Positions 1 to 7,756 of a stretch of 24,403 bases of DNA are shown here, one piece after another. The position numbers were made by a program, and so were the translations under genes. The notes under the pieces are model-generated. The model saw only the letters and a list, made by a program, of their open reading frames with translations. It was not told the origin of the DNA and ran no database searches. How positions within the stretch are numbered: the first letter of the stretch is position 1; the number at the start of each line of letters is the position of its first letter. Source of the DNA: JAEZAA01 sp964514485 (GTDB taxonomy: Bacteria; Pseudomonadota; Gammaproteobacteria; Pseudomonadales; Oleiphilaceae); NCBI GenBank assembly GCA_964514485.1, contig CAZEWG010000035.1, forward strand, positions 1 to 24,403. Direction: 5' to 3'.

Positions 1-1
1 C

Positions 2-28
2 AAAAAAGGCCAGCGCGATGGCTGGCCT
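2..28 (-). terminator. Intrinsic terminator of the flavin monooxygenase gene
   Basis: Read on the minus strand, GGCCAGC (27-21), a six-base loop and GCTGGCC (14-8) form a perfect 7-bp GC-rich stem followed directly by six T (7-2). It lies about 26 nt beyond the monooxygenase stop codon, as expected for Rho-independent termination of that leftward transcript. Confidence 0.9.
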
Positions 29-53
29 ACGGGCCCGCAGGCCAAGAGGAAGC

Positions 54-1601
54 TTAAGCAGAGACTGCCGTGGCGGTGCCAGCATCCGGCGTTTGGGTAG
101 CTGTCTTTTTATGGCAGGTCACCCACTGATATTCCGCTTCGTTGACCTTGCGGGTCCGCAGCCAGAATTTCCAGGTGGACCAGGGCCAGATGGCCACGTT
201 TTTGCCATCCTCCTGCTGATACCAGCTGGTACAGCCGGTGGTCCAGACCGTTCCCTGAACGGCTTTCTGCACATCCTGATTGAACTTGCGCTGCACTTCA
301 GGCTTCAGGTTCAGGTAATCCGCCCCCTTGCTCCGCAGAGTCTGGATGCACTGCACGATGTAGTCGCTCTGGGCCTCGATCATAAAGATGATGGAGTTAT
401 GCCCCAGCCCACTGTTGGGGCCGACCAGCTGATACAGGTTGGGATAACCACTGGTGGTTACCCCCAGGTAGCTCTCCGGGCCGTCCTTCCAGTCCTTTTG
501 CAGCACATGGCCGGGCAGGCCAGTCACCGGGAAATCCTTCATGTAGATGCGGGGATCCACGACAAAGCCGGTGCCGAGAATAATGCAGTCGGCCGGACGC
601 TCCACGCCGTCCCGGGTCACAATGCTGTGCTCACGGATTTCCTGGATCCCCTCTGTCACCAGCTCCACATTGGGCCGGTTGAAGGCGGGATAGTATTTGT
701 TGGAAATCAGCACCCGCTTACAACCAATGGTGTAGTCAGGCGTCAGCTTGCGGGCAATTTCGGGGTCTTTCACCTGCAGGCGGATGAAGGCTTTGGGCAA
801 TTGCTGTAGCGTGCGGGCCAGCATGGGGTTAAAGACCGGCCAGACCCGGGCTTCGTTGGTCCAGTACAGGCGGGCGCGATGCAGCTTGCGCAACAGCGGC
901 AGCTGTTCAAAGAGCTTTTTCTCAATCCCCAGATAACGGCGCTCATCCCGGGGAATCACCCAGGCCGGGGTGCGCTGGAATACATAGAGCTGGCCAACTT
1001 TCGGGGCAATTTCAGGAACATACTGAATGGCACTGCCGCCGGTACCAATGGAGACGACATTTTTGCCGGTGAGGTCATAGTCATGATCCCAGCGGGCGGA
1101 GTGGAACAGCTTGCCCTTGAATTTATCCAGGCCGCGAATCTTGGGAATGGCGGGCACATGAAGCGGCCCGCTGGCCAGTACAAAATGCTTGCAGCGGTAG
1201 GATTCGCCGTTGCCGGTGCCGATGGTCCACTCTCCGCGATCCTTATCGAAATGAGCGGCATTGACCTCTTGGCCGAAACGAATAAAGGGGCGCAGGCCAT
1301 ATTGCTCAGTGGTGTCCAGAATGTATTGCTGGATTTCATCCCAGGGAGCGTAACGCTTGCTCCAGTCCGACTTCGGCGCGAACGAATACGAATACATATG
1401 GGACTGCACGTCACAGGCGCAGCCCGGATAGTTGTTGTCGCGCCAGGTACCGCCGACCTCCGTGTCCTTTTCCAGGATCAGAAAATTCTCAATGCCGGCA
1501 TTGCGCAGCTTGATCGCCATGCAAAGGCCGCCAAATCCGGCACCCACAATAATGACATCCAGGACAGGACTCTCGGACTGAACAGGAACACGGCTGGCCA
1601 T
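54..1601 (-). CDS. Flavin-containing monooxygenase, Baeyer-Villiger type (NAD(P)/FAD-dependent)
   Basis: A 515-aa class B flavoprotein monooxygenase. An N-terminal FAD Rossmann motif GAGFGG is at residues 20-25. The GGTW...YPG...D block of this superfamily is at 50-64. The Baeyer-Villiger fingerprint FxGxxxHxxxW is complete (F161, G163, H167, W171). A second dinucleotide-binding motif, GTGGSA, for NADPH is near 186-191. The length is usual for cyclohexanone/phenylacetone monooxygenase relatives. Such enzymes use NADPH and O2 to insert oxygen next to a ketone, or oxidise other soft nucleophiles; the substrate cannot be read from sequence. No signal peptide is seen, so it is probably cytosolic. 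The ATG start is supported by AGAGGTGAACC just upstream. A MAPEG gene lies 129 nt upstream on the same strand, with a palindromic candidate operator between them. The molecular family is secure; the substrate and pathway are unknown. Confidence 0.9.
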   Translation of the reverse strand: MASRVPVQSESPVLDVIIVGAGFGGLCMAIKLRNAGIENFLILEKDTEVGGTWRDNNYPGCACDVQSHMYSYSFAPKSDWSKRYAPWDEIQQYILDTTEQYGLRPFIRFGQEVNAAHFDKDRGEWTIGTGNGESYRCKHFVLASGPLHVPAIPKIRGLDKFKGKLFHSARWDHDYDLTGKNVVSIGTGGSAIQYVPEIAPKVGQLYVFQRTPAWVIPRDERRYLGIEKKLFEQLPLLRKLHRARLYWTNEARVWPVFNPMLARTLQQLPKAFIRLQVKDPEIARKLTPDYTIGCKRVLISNKYYPAFNRPNVELVTEGIQEIREHSIVTRDGVERPADCIILGTGFVVDPRIYMKDFPVTGLPGHVLQKDWKDGPESYLGVTTSGYPNLYQLVGPNSGLGHNSIIFMIEAQSDYIVQCIQTLRSKGADYLNLKPEVQRKFNQDVQKAVQGTVWTTGCTSWYQQEDGKNVAIWPWSTWKFWLRTRKVNEAEYQWVTCHKKTATQTPDAGTATAVSA

Positions 1602-1632
1602 GGTTCACCTCTTGTTGTTAATCTCGACCAAG

Positions 1633-1648
1633 GTATACATATGTATAC
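1633..1648. promoter_or_regulatory. 16-bp perfect palindrome, candidate operator
   Basis: GTATACATATGTATAC is a perfect 16-bp palindrome, 32-47 bp upstream of the monooxygenase start. It contains the hexamer TATACA (minus strand 1647-1642), which sits 18 bp from TTGCGC (1671-1666) and so could be a -10 element. A palindrome over the -10 is the classic placement for a TetR- or MarR-type repressor site. No regulator gene is adjacent, so the binding protein is unknown. Confidence 0.5.
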
Positions 1649-1671
1649 GCCATGCCGCCATCCTGGCGCAA
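1642..1671 (-). promoter_or_regulatory. Putative sigma-70 promoter for the monooxygenase
   Basis: Minus strand: TTGCGC (1671-1666), an 18-bp spacer, then TATACA (1647-1642). The -10 matches TATAAT at 4 of 6 positions and the -35 matches TTGACA at 4 of 6. Initiation about 7 nt downstream would give a leader of roughly 30 nt. This suggests the monooxygenase can be transcribed separately from the upstream MAPEG gene. Identified by eye only. Confidence 0.4.
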
Positions 1672-1730
1672 GTTCCGGATGTAATCTTTGACCGAGATCA
1701 AGAAATGGCCGACCTGATCCTCTCAGCTCC

Positions 1731-2132
1731 TTAGCTCACCGCCGTCATGGAGGCGACGCCAAACACATAGATGCAGCAGAAAAGCCCCAGGCCATAGGTC
1801 ACCGAGCGCAAGGTCGCCAGGTTTGTCAGATAAAACGCCACATACAGCACCCGCAGTATCAGAAACGCCAGGCTGGCGACTTCCAGGCGGGCCAGATCAA
1901 CCCCCACTGCAACGGCGATCAGCACCACCACGGCAAAAACCTGCAGGCTTTCCCAGCAATTCGCCTGGGCCGCCACCGCTCGGGCGCCCACTCCTGTCAG
2001 CTGGCTTTGCTGCAGGCGAGGATGTTCATTATCAAATCGCCCGAATTGCTTCTTCCTGTAATAGCCACCGATCCAGGCCACCCCAATGGGCATCATTGCC
2101 ACAATAAACAGAACAGTTAAGATCACGGGCAT
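1731..2132 (-). CDS. MAPEG-family integral membrane protein
   Basis: A 133-aa, very hydrophobic protein with about four predicted membrane spans (near residues 3-20, 62-80, 84-104 and 110-128). Between the first two spans are the charged FDNEHPR segment (33-39) and the NCWES segment (58-62), which give the N-x-x-E pattern seen in membrane-associated eicosanoid/glutathione metabolism (MAPEG) proteins. Bacterial members are short inner-membrane proteins related to microsomal glutathione S-transferase, but most lack a demonstrated substrate. The start is supported by GGGAGA eight bases before the ATG. It lies upstream of the monooxygenase on the same strand with a 129-nt gap. Co-transcription is possible, but a separate promoter seems present. 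Family assignment is good; enzymatic role is not established. Confidence 0.75.
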   Translation of the reverse strand: MPVILTVLFIVAMMPIGVAWIGGYYRKKQFGRFDNEHPRLQQSQLTGVGARAVAAQANCWESLQVFAVVVLIAVAVGVDLARLEVASLAFLILRVLYVAFYLTNLATLRSVTYGLGLFCCIYVFGVASMTAVS

Positions 2133-2275
2133 TCAGATTGTCTCCCTTTCAAAAACCGCGCTCATTAAAGCCTCTCTATTAAGAGTAGGCTAAGTTTGCC
2201 ACTCAAGGGTCAGGTATGCAGGCCTTTACTTCGCCGCTAAACTAGTCGGTTCCGGCGAGAAAGGAGAAACAGCCC

Positions 2276-3322
2276 GTGATGACCAAGCAGTTCGAAGATC
2301 GTTCGTTTTTATTTCTTTTGCTTCTGGTATCCATTGCCTTCGGACTCTTACTGAAACCATTCTTCAGTGCCATCCTGTGGGCGGTGTTGCTGGCCATTAT
2401 CTTCGCCCCCATCCAGCAGCGCCTGGCGCGGGCGCTGCCCAAACGGGCCAATCTGAGCGCGTTCCTCACCCTGGTGACTATTCTCCTGATTGTGATTATT
2501 CCGTTGGGCATTATTACCGGCATGCTCGCCAAGGAAGGGGCGGTGCTGTATCAACGGGTCAATTCCGGGGAAATCAATGTCCAGCTGTGGATCGACAAGG
2601 CCCGGGAATCCCTGCCCATCATTACCAAACTGGCCGAGCGTTTTGATATCAATCTGACCGACCTCAAGCAGCAAATGTCGAGCGCGGCAGTGGCCTCCAG
2701 TAAGTTCCTCGCCACCCAGGCCTTTTCCATTGGCCAGGGCTATGTTGAATTTGCCCTGAGCTTCGTCATCATGCTGTATCTGACGTTTTTCTTCCTCCGT
2801 GACGGCCGCAAGCTGATCCAACTCATCATTCATGCCCTCCCCTTGGGTAACGAGCGGGAGCTGCTGCTGTTTGGCAAGTTTGCCGAGGTGGCCCGCGCCA
2901 CGGTCAAAGGCAACCTGCTGGTCGCCATCGTGCAAGGCAGCCTGGGCGGCTTCATCTTCTGGGTGCTGGGGATCCAGGGCGTGGTCCTTTGGGCGGTGGT
3001 GATGACTATTTTGTCGCTGCTGCCGGCGGTGGGCTCCGCCCTGGTTTGGGCACCTGCGGCCATCTATCTGCTGGCGATGGGCCAGATCTGGCAGGGGGTG
3101 GTTCTAATCTTGTTCGGAACCTTCGTGATTGGCTTGGTGGATAACGTCCTGCGCCCCATCCTGGTCGGGCGAGACACCAAACTGCCGGACTATCTGGTGT
3201 TGCTGTCCACTCTGGGTGGTTTGGCCTTGTTTGGCCTGAATGGCTTTGTGATCGGCCCGGTGATTGCCGCCCTGTTTCTGGCGTTCTGGCAAATTTTCAT
3301 GCAGGAATTCAACCCCTCCTGA
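2276..3322 (+). CDS. AI-2E family transporter (PerM/YdiK-like membrane protein)
   Basis: A 348-aa polytopic membrane protein matching the AI-2E transporter family (PF01594). Two N-terminal spans lie at about residues 11-45 and 60-85, followed by a cytosolic or periplasmic loop of some 70 residues. A span follows at 158-174, and a C-terminal bundle covers about 212-340. The family-typical stretches LLPAVGSALVW (248-258) and VDNVLRPILVGR (288-299) are present, as is a GFVIGP turn near 323-328. The name derives from E. coli TqsA, proposed to export autoinducer-2; most members have unknown cargo, and some related proteins are cation/H+ antiporters. An AAGGAGA site at 2261-2267 serves either GTG 2276 (9-nt spacing) or the adjacent ATG 2279, so the exact start is uncertain by one codon. 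It is divergent from the MAPEG gene and monocistronic, with its own terminator. Confidence 0.88.
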   Translation: MMTKQFEDRSFLFLLLLVSIAFGLLLKPFFSAILWAVLLAIIFAPIQQRLARALPKRANLSAFLTLVTILLIVIIPLGIITGMLAKEGAVLYQRVNSGEINVQLWIDKARESLPIITKLAERFDINLTDLKQQMSSAAVASSKFLATQAFSIGQGYVEFALSFVIMLYLTFFFLRDGRKLIQLIIHALPLGNERELLLFGKFAEVARATVKGNLLVAIVQGSLGGFIFWVLGIQGVVLWAVVMTILSLLPAVGSALVWAPAAIYLLAMGQIWQGVVLILFGTFVIGLVDNVLRPILVGRDTKLPDYLVLLSTLGGLALFGLNGFVIGPVIAALFLAFWQIFMQEFNPS

Positions 3323-3350
3323 ACCAGACCGAAACAGAGGCCAACCCCAT

Positions 3351-3375
3351 ACCCTGCAGAGTGCGGGTAGTTTTT
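3351..3375 (+). terminator. Probable intrinsic terminator of the AI-2E transporter gene
   Basis: ACCCTGCA (3351-3358) can pair with TGCGGGT (3362-3368) with one bulged T and a three-base loop. The stem is followed within two bases by TTTTT (3371-3375). It starts 29 nt after the transporter stop codon. The stem is imperfect, so confidence is moderate. Confidence 0.6.
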
Positions 3376-3726
3376 ACAAGTTTGCGTAAATTCTGCAGCC
3401 AACTGGCGGGCTCCTGACAACGGGAGCCCGCCAGCTCACGGCCAAGACCGCCCGTAAGCCTGGAGCCCATTTTCCCTGGCCCTCGATGTCTTGGGCCATC
3501 CTGTCCTTTGCAGTGGACCCCCCGGCGCCAGCGCAAGGTCTGACCCCATTAGGCTGGTCCACTCCTTGCTTGATCTTTAGCTAGTCCCTTCCAGAAGGCG
3601 CAGGTGTAAGTTGAGGCGCCCTGCACTTTCAATGGCCCGACCTCCAGCAGTGGTCCGATACGTCTAGCCATGGTCAGAGACATCTAGGTTTTCAAGCGCC
3701 GGTCGACTCAGCAAAGAGGGCCTGTC
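3376..3726. other. Intergenic region with a 12-bp stem-loop and a spaced inverted repeat
   Basis: No convincing coding frame. It holds a strong stem-loop: CTGGCGGGCTCC at 3403-3414 pairs with its exact complement at 3423-3434 across an 8-nt loop, with no T-tract on either side. Further on, AGTGGACC (3512-3519) and GGTCCACT (3556-3563) are inverted 8-mers 36 nt apart. The stem-loop resembles a REP-like or mRNA-end structure, but only one copy is visible. The leader of the next gene must lie in the right half; no clear promoter is seen. Confidence 0.6.
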
Positions 3727-4542
3727 ATGCCTGTCCAGCCTCGTAACTCCCCGAGCCGCTACGTTCAGGGTGTGCTCGACCCGGCCTCCCGGGACTTTTA
3801 CATCCACACCCTGCAATTGCTTAACGAGGCGCAAGTGCCCTTCATGCTGGGAGGCGCCTATGCCTTGGCCCAATATACCGGCATTGAACGCCATACCAAG
3901 GATCTGGACATTTTCGTGCGCCCCCGGGATGCCCAACGAACTTTGGATGTGCTTCAACAAGCCGGCTACGAAACCAAGCTCACCTTTTCCCATTGGCTGG
4001 GCAAAGCCCATTGCGGTGACGACTTTGTCGACGTGATTTTCAGCAGTGGCAATGGAGCCTGCCCGGTAGACGATGATTGGTTTCGCTCTGCCAGCCACTC
4101 CGATGTGTTTGGAGTGCCCGTGTTGCTGATGCCGCCGGAGGAAATGATCTGGCAGAAGGCCCTGATTCTGGAGCGGGAGCGCTATGACGGCGCCGACGTC
4201 GCCCACCTCTTCCACTCCCTGGCGGAAACCCTCGACTGGCAGCGACTGCTAGAGCGCTTCGACCACAACTGGCGGGTCTTACTGAGCCACCTCATCCTGT
4301 TCGGTTTTATCTACCCCAGCGAGCGCAATCGGATACCCGCGAACATTTTGCAGCACCTTCTGGACCTGCTCAGTCTTGAACACAACATGGAGCCCCCTAC
4401 CGAGAAGATCTGCCATGGCACCGTGTTGTCCCGCCAGCAATATCTCGTGGATATCAGCACCTGGGGCTATGCCGATGCGCGTCTGGAAAGGGGGCATATG
4501 AGCGCCCGGGAAATTCAGGAGTGGACCGAGTCCATCGAATAA
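3727..4542 (+). CDS. Nucleotidyltransferase-fold protein (AbiEii/minimal NTase-like)
   Basis: A 271-aa soluble protein with the pol-beta nucleotidyltransferase signature. LGGAYALA (41-48) supplies the GG nucleotide-binding turn. RHTKDLDIFV (55-64) supplies the paired metal-binding aspartates D59 and D61. FVDVIF (100-105) gives a likely third acidic residue, D102. The pattern of GG followed by R-x-T-x-D-x-D is typical of the stand-alone AbiEii/DUF6036-like group, which may transfer NMP to RNA, protein or small molecules. The second half is helical and unassigned. The start codon has a modest purine-rich site (AAAGAGGG). A metallophosphoesterase follows after 21 nt on the same strand, so the two are almost certainly one operon. 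No toxin-antitoxin partner of AbiEi type is visible. The fold is well supported; the transferred group and target are unknown. Confidence 0.75.
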   Translation: MPVQPRNSPSRYVQGVLDPASRDFYIHTLQLLNEAQVPFMLGGAYALAQYTGIERHTKDLDIFVRPRDAQRTLDVLQQAGYETKLTFSHWLGKAHCGDDFVDVIFSSGNGACPVDDDWFRSASHSDVFGVPVLLMPPEEMIWQKALILERERYDGADVAHLFHSLAETLDWQRLLERFDHNWRVLLSHLILFGFIYPSERNRIPANILQHLLDLLSLEHNMEPPTEKICHGTVLSRQQYLVDISTWGYADARLERGHMSAREIQEWTESIE

Positions 4543-4563
4543 GCCTGTTACAAGGAGTAGATC

Positions 4564-5337
4564 ATGACCAACGACATTGTACGAATCGCCGCCGTGGGTG
4601 ACCTGCACTGTACCAAGAACTCCCAGGGGACCATCCAGCCGCTACTCATGCAGGCCGCCCATGAATCTGACGTCATTGTGCTCTGTGGCGATCTCACCGA
4701 CCACGGCACCGCGGAGGAAGCCCATATTCTGGCCCGTGAACTCAGTGGCACCCGCACTCCGATTCTGGCAGTGCTGGGCAACCACGATTATGAAAGCGGC
4801 ACGCCGGAAGTCGTGATCAACACCTTACAGGAAGCCGGGGTCAACGTGCTCGATGGCGAGGCCTGCGAGATTCAGGGCATAGGCTTTGCCGGCGCCAAGG
4901 GCTTTGCCGGGGGCTTTGGTCGCTATACCTTGGGTGCCTGGGGTGAACGGGCCATTAAATCCTTTGTGCAGGAAGCCCTGGACGAAGCCCTGAAGCTGGA
5001 ATCGGCCCTGTCCCGGTTACGGACTTCCCAGCGTATCGCCTTGCTGCATTACTCTCCGGTGCTGCACACCGTTCAGGGAGAACCGGTGGAGATTTTTCCT
5101 TTCTTGGGGAGCAGCCGCCTGGAGGAGCCTCTGTCGCGCTACCCGGTCACTGCCGTATTCCATGGCCATGCCCACCGGGGCAGCCCGGAGGGACGCCTGG
5201 TCAGTGGACAGCCGGTTTATAACGTGGCCCTGCCCTTGATGCGCAGCCTGCATCCCGAACGCCCCTACCGGATTCTGGAAGTACAAGCAGAAAGCATCGC
5301 CAATGAAGAGCTGGAAGCGGCGGAACACCCCGTGTAA
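4564..5337 (+). CDS. Calcineurin-like metallophosphoesterase
   Basis: A 257-aa protein with all the metal-binding motifs of the calcineurin-like phosphoesterase family (PF00149): GDLH (12-15), GDLTDHG (42-48), GNHD (72-75), LLHYSP (160-165) and GHAH (201-204). These residues bind two metal ions and hydrolyse phosphomono- or phosphodiesters, including cyclic nucleotides, dinucleotides, nucleic acids or phosphoproteins in different relatives. No signal peptide or membrane segment is present, so it should be cytosolic. AAGGAG seven bases before the ATG supports the start. It sits 21 nt after the nucleotidyltransferase-fold gene, suggesting opposing or sequential phosphoester chemistry. Family is certain; the physiological substrate is not. 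Confidence 0.88.
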   Translation: MTNDIVRIAAVGDLHCTKNSQGTIQPLLMQAAHESDVIVLCGDLTDHGTAEEAHILARELSGTRTPILAVLGNHDYESGTPEVVINTLQEAGVNVLDGEACEIQGIGFAGAKGFAGGFGRYTLGAWGERAIKSFVQEALDEALKLESALSRLRTSQRIALLHYSPVLHTVQGEPVEIFPFLGSSRLEEPLSRYPVTAVFHGHAHRGSPEGRLVSGQPVYNVALPLMRSLHPERPYRILEVQAESIANEELEAAEHPV

Positions 5338-5411
5338 AGCCCCTCTCCAGCAGTTTAGAGTGGGCAGTAAGGCCATGTTTTCAAAGGGATAAACCAAACG
5401 AAATGTTCCAC

Positions 5412-5440
5412 TTGGTCCTTTACCCGGTTATCTCTAACAT
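5412..5440 (+). promoter_or_regulatory. Putative sigma-70 promoter for the small heat-shock gene
   Basis: TTGGTC (5412-5417), an exact 17-bp spacer and TAACAT (5435-5440) form a plausible sigma-70 promoter, giving a leader of about 38 nt before the ATG at 5485. No CCCCAT-like sigma-32 -10 element is found at the right distance, so heat-shock control through sigma-32 is not evident here. Confidence 0.5.
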
Positions 5441-5484
5441 TCCGCTACAGACCTGCTGATCAACATCCATATGGAGGGCACGTC

Positions 5485-6051
5485 ATGGCCGAAGTCAAAG
5501 ACCCCGAACAAACGCAACAAAGCCAATCTCAGGGACGCCAAGTCCAGGAACAAGACCGGGATAACTCCTCCGGCAAGCAGTTGCGCCAGCATTCCTCGCC
5601 GACCCCTTTCGAAGAAATGAACCGGATGATGGACCGGGTCTTCGAAGGCATGCTGCCCCGGAGCTGGATGCACCCCTTCAGTCTTGGACTGGAGCGCCCC
5701 ACCCTGTCCGGCTTGGCTCAGTCCTTTTTGCAGAGCCCCAAGGTGGACATCATCAACCGGGACGATGACATCCTGGTCAGAGCGGAAGTACCGGGGATCG
5801 AAAAAGACGACCTGCACCTGTCTGTCACCGAGAACACTCTGACCATTCACGGCCAAAGCCGTCACGAGGAAAAAACCCATGAGGGGGAATACTTCCGCCA
5901 GGAGCTTTCCCAGGGCAGTTTTTCCCGCACCCTGAACCTGCCCAGCCAGGTGGATGGCAGCAGGGCCAGAGCACAGTTTAAAAATGGCATTTTGGAGCTG
6001 ACCTTGCCGAAGATCGAGAAGTCCCAGCGTCACGCCATTCAGATCGAATAA
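5485..6051 (+). CDS. Small heat-shock protein, Hsp20/alpha-crystallin family
   Basis: A 188-aa protein with a C-terminal alpha-crystallin domain at roughly residues 88-182. The domain holds the VPGIEKDDL block (near 108-116) and the terminal GILELTLPK motif (about 170-178), then a short tail ending in IQIE, which resembles the I-x-I oligomerisation anchor. The first 40 residues are rich in Gln, Glu and Ser and look disordered. A conserved-looking PFEEMNRMMDRVF segment (near 45-57) precedes the domain, as in bacterial class A sHsps. These ATP-independent chaperones bind unfolding proteins in the cytosol until Hsp70 and ClpB refold them. GGAGGG before the ATG supports the start. It appears monocistronic; the flanking genes are functionally unrelated. 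Confidence 0.9.
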   Translation: MAEVKDPEQTQQSQSQGRQVQEQDRDNSSGKQLRQHSSPTPFEEMNRMMDRVFEGMLPRSWMHPFSLGLERPTLSGLAQSFLQSPKVDIINRDDDILVRAEVPGIEKDDLHLSVTENTLTIHGQSRHEEKTHEGEYFRQELSQGSFSRTLNLPSQVDGSRARAQFKNGILELTLPKIEKSQRHAIQIE

Positions 6052-6213
6052 GCCCCATCGGTGTCGACGGCTCTGTGCCGCCGGCACCTTTCGCTTGCAG
6101 GCCGGCCGGGTTCCCCCCTTCCATTGAAGGGTTTAGTCCACACATACGCATCGTCTGATACATCAAGTTGCGGTAAGCTGTCAGCACCTTATTGATCTGA
6201 CGGAGACTCTGGA

Positions 6214-6924
6214 ATGTCCGCCACTACCCCTTTCAAGTTTGCAGTTCTGGCCCTGACCGCACTGCTGACCGCTTGCGGCCACCATCAACTGATGATGCAG
6301 CATGGCAGTGAGGCCAACAGCATTACCGTTACCGGCCAGGGTGAAATCAAGGCCGCGCCCGATCAGTTTCTGGTCCGGGCGGTGGCGAGTCGCGAAGGCG
6401 ATGATATCAACCAGATGAAGCAGGAGGTCGACCGGGAAGTCGCCGAGACGCTGGCCCTGGCCCGCCAACTGGGTGTTGAGGACAAGCATCTGCAAGCCGC
6501 CACCCTGTCTGTTCAGCCCCAGTGGGAATGGCAGCCCCAGCGCAAGATGGTCGGCTACCGGGTGTGGCGCGAGATCAACATCACCACCCAGGGGCTGGAG
6601 AGCTATGCCCAGCTTCTGGAAGGCATGACCCGTATTGGCCTCAGCGAGGTCCAGCCCGCTGGCAGCAAAATCAGTAATGAAGAAGCACTGCGCCAGCAAG
6701 CGATGGCGGCCGCCGTGGATAACGCCCGCGCCCGGGCCCAAGCCCTGGCCACCGCAGCGGGCCGAGAGTTGGGTCCCGTACTGACCATCCAGGTCCAGGG
6801 TGGTGCTCCCATTACTCCCTATCCCATGATGAAAATGGCTGCCAGTGAAGCCGTAAGCGATAGCTGGGCCGCGGGCGAAACCCGTTTGGTGCAAGAGGTG
6901 CTGGTTCGCTTCCTGTTGGACTAA
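6214..6924 (+). CDS. SIMPL-domain (DUF541) lipoprotein
   Basis: A 236-aa exported protein. Residues 1-20 form a signal peptide ending in a lipobox, LTAC, with the lipidated cysteine at C21. After the short linker the mature part matches the SIMPL/DUF541 family: the opening ITVTGQGEIKAAPDQF (about 37-52) is characteristic, and the rest follows the family pattern to a C-terminal strand (VQEVLVRFLL). Family members include E. coli YggE, linked to oxidative-stress tolerance, and a mammalian NF-kB pathway protein; no enzymatic activity is established. The residues after C21 (GHH) lack Asp at +2, so outer-membrane sorting is expected by the Lol rule. GGAG eight bases upstream supports the start. 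It ends at a bidirectional terminator shared with the Sel1-repeat gene. Confidence 0.85.
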   Translation: MSATTPFKFAVLALTALLTACGHHQLMMQHGSEANSITVTGQGEIKAAPDQFLVRAVASREGDDINQMKQEVDREVAETLALARQLGVEDKHLQAATLSVQPQWEWQPQRKMVGYRVWREINITTQGLESYAQLLEGMTRIGLSEVQPAGSKISNEEALRQQAMAAAVDNARARAQALATAAGRELGPVLTIQVQGGAPITPYPMMKMAASEAVSDSWAAGETRLVQEVLVRFLLD

Positions 6925-6962
6925 AAGTCTGGCAACCGGCTTTCTCACTGAAACGGCTAAAC

Positions 6963-6995
6963 AAAAATGGGGCTAAGTTCAAAGCCCCATTTTTT
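6963..6995. terminator. Bidirectional intrinsic terminator between convergent genes
   Basis: AAAAATGGGGCT (6963-6974) and AGCCCCATTTTTT (6983-6995) pair across an 8-nt loop. The core GC stem is flanked by an A-run on the left and a T-run on the right, so it serves both the rightward SIMPL lipoprotein gene and the leftward Sel1-repeat gene, whose stop is at 7007. Confidence 0.92.
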
Positions 6996-7006
6996 GTTTT
7001 GGAATA

Positions 7007-7756
7007 TCACTCAGCCTGTGGTTCAGCGCCGATTGGCCCCGCAGGAGGAGGTGGTTCCGGAAGGTTCATCCGGGTTTTCAGCTCCTGGAAGAGCTTCTCC
7101 CCGGCCTCCAGTTCTTCCTCATTCATTTGACTCATCAGATAGCCGGTAAACTGCTGGGCCCGAATAAACTGTTTCGTGGAAGCCGCTTTGGCCCAGGCAT
7201 AGGCATCCGGCATGCTTTTTTCCAAACCTTCACCGGCGGCATAGGAATAGGCCAAGCTGAACTGGGCATGCAGGTTACCGGCCTCTGCCGCTTTTCGATA
7301 CCACCGGGCGCCTTCCCGCATATCTTGCTCAACTCCCTCACCCTTCATATAGCGCACCCCCAGATTGTACTGGGCAATGATGTAGCCTGCCTCGGCGGCG
7401 CGACGATATAACCGGAATGCTTCCTTGACGTCTTGTTTCACGCCCTTACCCTGCCCATAGAGCTGGGCCAGGTTATTCTGGGCACCGGGAAGCCCCTGGT
7501 CAGCCGCCTTTTTATACCACTGAAACGCTTCCCGATAGTTTTGGGTAACGCCACGTCCATTTTCAAACATCAAGGCCAGGAGAAACTGGGCTTCCGCATC
7601 CCCGCCACCCGCGATTTCCATCAACAAGCGAGCGGCTCTTTCAAATCGCTCCTCCTTGATCGCGGCCGTCACCTCTTCCATGGTTGCCGCCAACGCCGTT
7701 CCACTCAGCGCCAGGGAGAATACCCCGGCAATCCAGAATTTCTTATTCTTGAGCAT
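7007..7756 (-). CDS. Exported Sel1-repeat (tetratricopeptide-like) protein
   Basis: A 249-aa protein. A signal peptide spans residues 1-23 (MLKNKKFW, a hydrophobic core, then SGTALA before the cut), so it is probably periplasmic. It then shows four or five tandem Sel1-like repeats of about 36 residues, each with the pattern A-Q-x-x-L-G-x-x-Y-x-x-G-x-G-V-x-x-D followed by A-x-x-W-Y-x-x-A-A-x-x-G. The C-terminus is proline-rich (PEPPPPAGP). Sel1 repeats are helical scaffolds for protein-protein contacts, often in envelope stress, secretion or peptidoglycan-related complexes. I chose the ATG at 7756 because AGAGG lies about 7 nt upstream and the signal peptide begins there; an upstream in-frame start at 7783 would add nine charged residues ahead of it. 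The partner is unknown. Confidence 0.85.
   Translation of the reverse strand: MLKNKKFWIAGVFSLALSGTALAATMEEVTAAIKEERFERAARLLMEIAGGGDAEAQFLLALMFENGRGVTQNYREAFQWYKKAADQGLPGAQNNLAQLYGQGKGVKQDVKEAFRLYRRAAEAGYIIAQYNLGVRYMKGEGVEQDMREGARWYRKAAEAGNLHAQFSLAYSYAAGEGLEKSMPDAYAWAKAASTKQFIRAQQFTGYLMSQMNEEELEAGEKLFQELKTRMNLPEPPPPAGPIGAEPQAE

Noticed and set aside
3512..3563. Inverted 8-mers AGTGGACC/GGTCCACT suggesting an IS remnant
   Set aside because: No transposase fragment or target duplication nearby; 8-bp arms 36 nt apart can occur by chance.
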